This document shows positions 40,199-44,902 of a stretch of 44,902 bases of DNA, piece by piece (the first letter of the stretch is position 1; every line of letters begins with the position of its first letter). The DNA is from an uncultured Clostridia bacterium (GTDB lineage: Bacteria > Bacillota > Clostridia > Christensenellales > Aristaeellaceae). The notes under the pieces were generated by a model. It was not told the origin of the DNA. It saw only the letters and a program-made list of their open reading frames with translations, and made no database searches. The position numbers and the translations under genes are program-made. The DNA lies in NCBI GenBank assembly GCA_946408995.1, contig CAMJUL010000029.1, forward strand, positions 1 to 44,902, given 5' to 3'.

Positions 40199-40210
40199 AG
40201 GATGAAAACA

Positions 40211-40256
40211 GCGCCCCCCTCCGGCTTCCTCTGCGGCCGGAACGGGGGGCGCTTTT
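40211..40256 (+). terminator. Bidirectional terminator between convergent genes
   Basis: GCGCCCCCC...GGGGGGCGC outer stem with an inner TCCGGC/GCCGGA pairing; TTTTCG on the plus side and TGTTTTC on the minus side. It serves the TM2 and FMN-reductase genes. Confidence 0.85.
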
Positions 40257-40264
40257 CGTTTGCT

Positions 40265-40897
40265 TTATTGAAGGCCGTCCGGGAAGCTGGTGAAGCACGT
40301 TTTCGTTTCCTTCTCCGGCAGGCCGAAGGCTTCCTTCCCAAGGGCGATGCTCTTGATCAGGAAGGTCATGTTCCTTGCCAGGATCCGCATGGTCTGCAGG
40401 CCCTCGGCATCCTTCAGGGCGTCCTCCGCCGTAAAGCCGTGGATGTTGTTCCAGTAGCGGCTTGAGGCGACGGGCATGCCGCTGATGGTAAAGTATTTGT
40501 TCAGCACATCAAAGCTCGCCGTGTTCCCGGCCCGCCGGCAGGAAACCACCGCCGCCCCCACCTTCATGGTCTTATCAAAGGACGTGGAGTAAAACAGCCG
40601 GTCCAGGAAGGCGAGCAGCGTCCCGTTGGGCGACCCGTAATACACCGGGCTCCCCACCACGACGCCGTCCGCCGCCTCAAACTTCGGCGCGGCCTCGTTC
40701 ACCGCGTCCTCAAAGACGCACTTTCCAAGGGAAGCGCATTTCCCGCAGCTGATACAGCCCCGAACGTTCCTGGTTCCCACCTGGAGCCATTCGGTTTCCA
40801 CGCCGTTTTCCTCAAAAATCTTTTCCATTTCCCTGAGGGCGGTATAGGTGCACCCCTTTACGTGGGGGCTTCCGTTGATCAAAAGGACCTTGGGCAT
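40265..40897 (-). CDS. NADPH-dependent FMN reductase / flavodoxin-fold iron-sulfur flavoprotein
   Basis: 210 aa. VLLINGSPHVKGCTYTAL is the FMN-phosphate loop of the flavodoxin-like NAD(P)H reductases. CISCGKCASLGKC carries four cysteines in a compact cluster as in iron-sulfur flavoproteins. VVVGSPVYYGSPNG binds the flavin ring. It would reduce flavin, quinones or xenobiotics. ATG 40897 has GGAGGAG upstream; the frame is open 36 codons further without support. TACAAT with a weak TTGCGC box upstream is a possible promoter. Confidence 0.88.
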   Translation of the reverse strand: MPKVLLINGSPHVKGCTYTALREMEKIFEENGVETEWLQVGTRNVRGCISCGKCASLGKCVFEDAVNEAAPKFEAADGVVVGSPVYYGSPNGTLLAFLDRLFYSTSFDKTMKVGAAVVSCRRAGNTASFDVLNKYFTISGMPVASSRYWNNIHGFTAEDALKDAEGLQTMRILARNMTFLIKSIALGKEAFGLPEKETKTCFTSFPDGLQ

Positions 40898-41079
40898 TTT
40901 TGTCTCCTCCTCTTTTTTCTGTATCCATTGTATCACAGGACCGCTCCAGCGCAAACCCGGATCGAAATCTCCTCCCGCGTCCCGCCCGGGAGCCCCCGCT
41001 TCCAAACGCTGCCGCGGGAATGCCGCGCAAAAAGCTCCCCGGACAAAAGCATCTCCAGACCGCTTTTCCCCGGATTCCT

Positions 41080-41736
41080 TTACGCTTGCCCCTCATCAAA
41101 TGCGATCGTCTTCCATCTGACAGGGAAGATGAAATACGTATCCGCATAGGGCTCGTCTTCCAAAGTGAAATGCCACCACTCCGACTCCAGCGGACGGAAG
41201 CCCTGTTTCACCATCAGCTTTTGCAGGAGCATCCGGTTCTGATGCTGTTTTTCTGTGATCAACGGATAATCAGGGTGGCTCCGTTCTCCGAAATAGTCGA
41301 ATGTGCCGCCCATATCGGCATCCCGCTGCGAGCCCATGTCAAACAGCGTCAGATCTACGGTGCTTCCGCGGCTGTGGCCGGAATGTTCGGAAATGTATCC
41401 CTGCGGGATGATGTCGTTCTTTTCCAGCTTCGGATAGAAATACGGTTTCATCCGGATATCCGTCGGGTCCTTTGCCCAGCGCACGAAATGGTCCACTGCC
41501 TTCTGAGGACGGTAGGCATCAAAAATCTTCAGGCGCCATCCCAGCCCCATCGCCTCGCAGCTGACTTTTTTCAACGCCCTTGCCGCTTCCCGGGTCAGCA
41601 GAGCCACCGGTTCCTCGTATCCGTCAATCCGCTCTCCGATAAAATTGAACGAGGAATAATAGCGAATGTCCAGCAGTACATCCGGGACAGCTTCCCCGAT
41701 GCTGACAAAGCCGGAAGCATCCTTTGAAAACTTCAT
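41080..41736 (-). CDS. D-alanyl-D-alanine dipeptidase (VanX/DdpX family)
   Basis: 218 aa, peptidase M15D. Zinc ligands H121 and D128 (SGHSRGSTVD) and H189; catalytic Glu186 in ESEWWHF; Arg76 in DAYRP. This is the complete VanX active site. It hydrolyses D-Ala-D-Ala and probably acts in wall-peptide salvage, since no VanH or VanA homologues are present. No signal peptide. ATG 41736 is preferred over ATG 41742 because GGAGG is 7 bp from it and 1 bp from the other. It follows the DUF819 gene by 12 bp, so one operon. Confidence 0.9.
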   Translation of the reverse strand: MKFSKDASGFVSIGEAVPDVLLDIRYYSSFNFIGERIDGYEEPVALLTREAARALKKVSCEAMGLGWRLKIFDAYRPQKAVDHFVRWAKDPTDIRMKPYFYPKLEKNDIIPQGYISEHSGHSRGSTVDLTLFDMGSQRDADMGGTFDYFGERSHPDYPLITEKQHQNRMLLQKLMVKQGFRPLESEWWHFTLEDEPYADTYFIFPVRWKTIAFDEGQA

Positions 41737-41748
41737 GGGCATGCCTCC

Positions 41749-42969
41749 TCACGCACCCAAAAGAGACCCGACCAGGATCCCAAGCCAGGTGCCGATGACA
41801 TATCCGAAGGTACCCACCAGCATGCACGGCCCGATCAGTTTCGGCCAGCCCTGGGAAATCGCCATGCCCGCCGCGGTGGTCGGTCCGCCGATATTGGCGT
41901 TGGACGCCAGGATAATGTCCTCCAGGTCAAACTTCAGCAGCTTCCCGCCCAGAAAGCAGAAAGCCATATTCACCAGCACAATGATCATGCAGAACAGCAG
42001 CAGGATCGGAGCGTTCCGGATCAGCACGCCGATGGACGCAGGAACACCGATCACAAAGAAGAACAGGTAGATCAGCCAGGTGCCGAGTTCCTGGGCGCCA
42101 TGCATCTCCTCCGCCTGTTTGTGAAAGCATGTGGCAAAGACCACGGAGAAGTTGGTGATCCAGACATACGGACTTCCAAAGAAGGTATTCATCATCCGAA
42201 AGAACCAGCCGTCCTTCGGAATCCATTCGGAGAAGAGCTTCCCGATCAAACGGGAAAGGAACACGATGACCGCCGCGTAGGCCAGATCCACGGCGATGTC
42301 CTTCAGGGAAATGTCCTTCCGGGTCCAGTACTGCTTCGCCAGCGTCTCCGAATCTCTCTTCCCTTTGGAAGCCACCTCGTCGATATGGGGATGAGGGTAA
42401 TGTTTCCTGAAGAAAGCACTTCCGGCAATGCCCAGCAGCGCAAGGAAATACAGCGCCATGTTCAGGTTGTCCGCTACCGTAGTGGCGGAGATCAGGCTGC
42501 TGTCAACATGGAAAGCATCCGCGATCGCGGTAAAGTTCACACCGCCGCCGATATAAGAGGCGGTCATCATGGCCGCAACGCCCGGTAATCCTTCCACCGC
42601 GCCTCTCAGCAATACGGTGGCCAGGATCGTTCCGGCAACGGTTCCCGCTGCTCCGATCAGGAAGATCAGCAGGAACCGCCCGGTTTCCTTCCATATCTTT
42701 CGGATATTGGTCTGCAAAAGCAGCAGCGGGATCGCCATCGGCACCGCGTATCCCCAGACGACATCGTCAAAGACCGGCGCACTGGATGGGATCACGCGCA
42801 GGTTCACCAGGATCAGCGCAATCGCCAGCGTGATGATCGCCCCGGAGACTTTGGAGGCCCACTTGTATTTCTGCTCCAGCCGGATGGCCGCCGCCGTGGC
42901 CGCGAAAAGCACGGCCAGCAGTGCCCAGTGGTTATCAGCACTGATCAGCGTCTGAATGCTTTGTTCCAT
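41749..42969 (-). CDS. DUF819 family membrane protein, putative transporter
   Basis: 406 aa with about 10-11 hydrophobic helices. Family marks: AAMMTASYIGGGVNFTAIADAF, ATTVADNLNMALYF and ILASNANIGGPTTAAGMA, all conserved in DUF819 (YjcL-like) proteins. The paired GGG/NANIGGP loops resemble the re-entrant loops of symporters, so carriage of an amino acid or dipeptide is plausible. Co-transcription with a D-Ala-D-Ala dipeptidase suggests peptide salvage. ATG 42969 has GGAGG 8 bp upstream; ATG 42984 does not. Confidence 0.88.
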   Translation of the reverse strand: MEQSIQTLISADNHWALLAVLFAATAAAIRLEQKYKWASKVSGAIITLAIALILVNLRVIPSSAPVFDDVVWGYAVPMAIPLLLLQTNIRKIWKETGRFLLIFLIGAAGTVAGTILATVLLRGAVEGLPGVAAMMTASYIGGGVNFTAIADAFHVDSSLISATTVADNLNMALYFLALLGIAGSAFFRKHYPHPHIDEVASKGKRDSETLAKQYWTRKDISLKDIAVDLAYAAVIVFLSRLIGKLFSEWIPKDGWFFRMMNTFFGSPYVWITNFSVVFATCFHKQAEEMHGAQELGTWLIYLFFFVIGVPASIGVLIRNAPILLLFCMIIVLVNMAFCFLGGKLLKFDLEDIILASNANIGGPTTAAGMAISQGWPKLIGPCMLVGTFGYVIGTWLGILVGSLLGA

Positions 42970-43008
42970 TTCCAGCGCCTCCATTGATGGAAGGGGATTC
43001 CCGCAAAA

Positions 43009-43037
43009 AATATACTGAAAATAACGCTGAATGTCAA
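43009..43037 (-). promoter_or_regulatory. Promoter of the DUF819-dipeptidase operon
   Basis: TTGACA (43032-43037), 17-bp spacer, TATATT (43009-43014) on the minus strand, 40 bp upstream of the start codon. Confidence 0.8.
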
Positions 43038-43130
43038 TTCAATCCTCTCAGTGGTGCAATCAATGGGTCCTCTATGTTCATCATTCTTTCAAATTTACAT
43101 AAAGAATAGGCAGACCTTCACAGATGTCAA

Positions 43131-43160
43131 AAAGACCTGGTCTTTCGACCAGGCTTTTGG
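43131..43160 (-). terminator. Copy of the tRNA-Asn terminator, now behind the AT-rich gene
   Basis: CCTGGTC-GAAA-GACCAGG with TCTTTTT on the minus strand; about 30 bases identical to the terminator at 44735-44764 except for one T. The flanking TGGCTCC is shared as well. Confidence 0.8.
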
Positions 43161-43180
43161 CTCCACTGCGCAATCCATAG
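43160..43180. other. Scar resembling the left end of the serine-recombinase element
   Basis: GGCTCCACTGCGCAATCCAT (43161-43180) matches 18 of 20 bases of the attL junction at 24283-24302. It adjoins a tRNA-Asn terminator exactly as at the attL site. Read on the minus strand it encodes MDCAVEP, against MDCSGEP in the recombinase. Confidence 0.6.
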
Positions 43181-43231
43181 CTAAGGTATTTGCCCGAAAC
43201 ATTTTTACTGCTTCCAGAGCAATATTAAAGA

Positions 43232-44131
43232 TTATGCTGAATGTTGATAAATACTAAGAACTAAAAATGCTACAGACGACACAAAACATCCCACAAGAGT
43301 TGCAATCATTAATCTTTTTGAATTGGTTGTCAACCCCAAATAAAAACCATATAAAACCAACAATAGTACAGCTATTAATATAAAATACGAAACTATTACA
43401 ATCTTTTTTTTCTTTTTTTTGCGAAGATAGAAATCCTGAAGGTTCGAATACTCCATCGGATAATCATTCGGCAGATATTTTTTATACAAAGCTAATACGG
43501 TAAATATTTCACTATAGGAAAAATTCAGCTTCTTTTTTTCTGTATGCGCTTTATTATATGAATCAATCTTTTTTTGCAACAAACTATAATTAAAGGACAA
43601 ATCATACAGTGATTTTGCAATTTCAACGTTATTATTATCTTGTCTTACTGTTTTAGATATTTCTAAATATCTTTGATTTGCCAAATCACACGCATCTTCA
43701 ATGGCTTTTTGCATTCGGTCTTTTGAATCTTTAAAATCGATAACATATTCCCAAAGTTTTATTGCTTCAAGGTAATTCTTTAGCTGGAATGGTAGATTTA
43801 CTAGATTGATAGCTTCCTCATACCGTGATTGACGATACTCAATATGTGAATTAGCACTTCGAACAAAAGTAACTGTTTTTTTGTTGCCAAAACGAAGTAT
43901 TTTTTTGTAATTTTCATTTTTTGCAAATGGTTCTTCCATTTCACTTAGTAATTCAATTCTATTGATTTTATAGTCAATCAGTAGTAGTCCGAGATATGCA
44001 TATGCATTTTCTGGATCATGATTTAAATAATCATCAATGAGGGTATAGGCTTTAGTAAATTCACTATCTTCAATAAGTATAAAGGCTCTTTTTAATTCTG
44101 GTTTGTTTATCTTTAACTTAAAATCTTTCAT
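43232..44131 (-). CDS. AT-rich TPR-like protein with two C-terminal membrane helices
   Basis: 299 aa, unrecognised. The N-terminal 140 residues are helical with TPR-like spacing (KAYTLIDDYLNHDPENAYAY, YEEAINLVNLPFQLKNYLEA). The middle is charged. A KKKKKK stretch leads into two hydrophobic helices (about 238-260 and 272-293). So a cytoplasmic helical domain is tethered to the membrane. Codon use is strongly A/T-biased, unlike all neighbours, indicating recent transfer. GAGGTGAG precedes ATG 44131. Downstream is a duplicated tRNA terminator and the element scar; upstream is a group II intron fragment. Function unknown; a defence or stress role cannot be excluded. Confidence 0.78.
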   Translation of the reverse strand: MKDFKLKINKPELKRAFILIEDSEFTKAYTLIDDYLNHDPENAYAYLGLLLIDYKINRIELLSEMEEPFAKNENYKKILRFGNKKTVTFVRSANSHIEYRQSRYEEAINLVNLPFQLKNYLEAIKLWEYVIDFKDSKDRMQKAIEDACDLANQRYLEISKTVRQDNNNVEIAKSLYDLSFNYSLLQKKIDSYNKAHTEKKKLNFSYSEIFTVLALYKKYLPNDYPMEYSNLQDFYLRKKKKKKIVIVSYFILIAVLLLVLYGFYLGLTTNSKRLMIATLVGCFVSSVAFLVLSIYQHSA

Positions 44132-44259
44132 ATGCTCACCTCTATTAGCAAAATTATAACATGCATTTCTTGTTATGCAAAACGTTTTTTAGTGGCTGTA
44201 CAGATGTGCAAAGATAAACAATGTGGTTATTCTTAGAGACTGTATCAATAGTGTTTAGA

Positions 44260-44734
44260 TATCCTCAGGCAGACATCCTCTCTCGAGCAACTGCTTTCAG
44301 CACGCCCGATTCCTGACATGCTGCATTACCAGTAACCGCCGGGCCCTTCCCTCCACTGGCTTTCACCAGTTTCTCAGGTACTATGGCCCAGACTGACTTC
44401 TGTGGGTTCAGCCATGCCTTCCAGCATGGGTTACACCTTACGGTGCGTTCCCCACAGACCTCCCCGCATAAGGTGCAATAGCCTTCATTCCATGTAGCCG
44501 CCGCATTTACGTTGACAGAGTCCGGGTAGTATGGGACTTCGTCTTGTGTTGCAGCCTCGTCCGCTCTGTCCCGCCTTCGTATGCGATTTCTGTTCGTCGG
44601 CTCGGAACTTTGCCTGCGGCTTCCTTCAGATTCCACCTCACGATGGACACCCTTGCCGTTCGGCTAACACTTCCTACTACCAAGCGTGTAATGGTCTTTC
44701 ACCATCAAGCTATTGCCCATGGCGGGCGTACCAC
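44260..44734 (-). mobile_element. Group II intron, 5' portion only
   Basis: The minus strand from 44734 reads GTGGTACGCCCGCCATGGGC, then GGTGTCCATCGTGAGGTGG-AATCTGAAGGAAGC, CAGAAGTCA...GGCCATAGTACC and GGAGGGAAGGGCC, the conserved domain I-IV landmarks of bacterial group II introns. Open frames inside it are spurious. After a short possible maturase start (ATG near 44318) the sequence changes to AT-rich DNA; reverse transcriptase, domain V and the 3' end are absent. It lies directly behind the T tract of the tRNA-Asn terminator. Confidence 0.8.
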
Positions 44735-44764
44735 AAAAAGACCTGGTCTTTCGACCAGGCTTTT
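44735..44764 (-). terminator. Terminator of the second tRNA-Asn
   Basis: CCTGGTC-GAAA-GACCAGG stem with TCTTTTT on the minus strand, starting directly after the tRNA 3' end; the group II intron begins right after the T tract. Confidence 0.85.
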
Positions 44765-44839
<75 letters not shown>

Positions 44840-44849
44840 ATATTGAAAA

Positions 44850-44902
44850 TCCGGCAGCGTCCTATCCTCCCGGGCGGTCCCCCGCCAAGTACTTTCGGCG
44901 CT
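44850..44902 (-). rRNA. rrf: 5S ribosomal RNA, 3' part, cut by the window end
   Basis: Identical to the last 53 nt of the 5S gene at 38525-38640; the remainder lies outside the window. Confidence 0.93.

Noticed and set aside
41080-41736. Vancomycin-resistance vanX
   Set aside because: The family matches, but no vanH, vanA or vanRS homologues are present; the partner is a DUF819 transporter.
44265-44636. 123-codon open frame
   Set aside because: It is the group II intron RNA read as protein; the intron landmarks explain the sequence.

Overview
The window comes from a high-GC Gram-positive anaerobe, most likely an intestinal or rumen Clostridia-type Bacillota. The basis is clear AGGAGG ribosome binding sites, sigma-A TTGACA/TATAAT promoters, sugar ABC importers encoded without their own ATPase, and many GTG/TTG starts. 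The core DNA is GC-rich. One gene near the right end (43232-44131) is conspicuously AT-rich.

Left part, 1-6 kb: housekeeping genes. These are a secreted 5'-nucleotidase-type phosphohydrolase, a type Ic aspartate aminotransferase, a MATE efflux pump and a methyltransferase-fold protein. Region 6-24 kb is a pectin-utilisation locus read on the minus strand. A probable single transcript starts near 22.58 kb at a promoter overlapped by a cre-like operator. It encodes a 988-aa solute-binding protein with an N-terminal beta-sandwich extension, two permeases, an NHL-propeller/TPR membrane protein, a Yip1-like membrane protein, a DUF5696 protein, a second permease pair, a second solute-binding protein, a CE12 rhamnogalacturonan acetylesterase, a CE8-CE12 two-domain esterase and a class-C beta-lactamase-fold hydrolase. 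A GH43 glycosidase lies just upstream. Together these would demethylate and deacetylate pectin, trim side chains and import oligosaccharides through two importers.

Region 24.28-37.35 kb is an integrative mobilizable element inserted in the 3' end of a tRNA-Asn gene. It carries a large serine recombinase at one end, an LRR/SH3 surface protein with a phosphate-binding-protein-like partner, a DUF4417/nuclease-toxin-like/acidic-partner/XRE operon, a small-RNA-like transcription unit, an XRE-ImmA/IrrE regulator, a CHC2 primase, a D5/SF3 helicase, an oriT-like inverted repeat, a MobV relaxase and a small protein. The attachment sites can be read directly. A 9-bp core lies, in the reconstructed circle, exactly at the centre of a GGTTCGGAT/ATCCGAACC inverted repeat. 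The recombinase reading frame runs through this site. Integration therefore swaps a 36-codon element-encoded C-terminus, stranded at the other end of the island, for 21 host-encoded codons.

The element abuts a 47-nt tRNA-Asn 3' fragment, a remnant with DUF2442 and a frameshifted DUF4160 gene, and an intact tRNA-Asn/5S rRNA pair (38.44-38.64 kb). This looks like tandem accretion at one tRNA. The right part, 39-43 kb, has a HAD phosphatase, a zinc-ribbon/TM2 protein, an FMN reductase, and a DUF819 transporter with a D-Ala-D-Ala dipeptidase. Next come a scar resembling the left end of the element, the AT-rich TPR-like membrane gene, the 5' part of a group II intron placed directly behind a tRNA-Asn terminator, and a second tRNA-Asn/5S copy cut by the window end.
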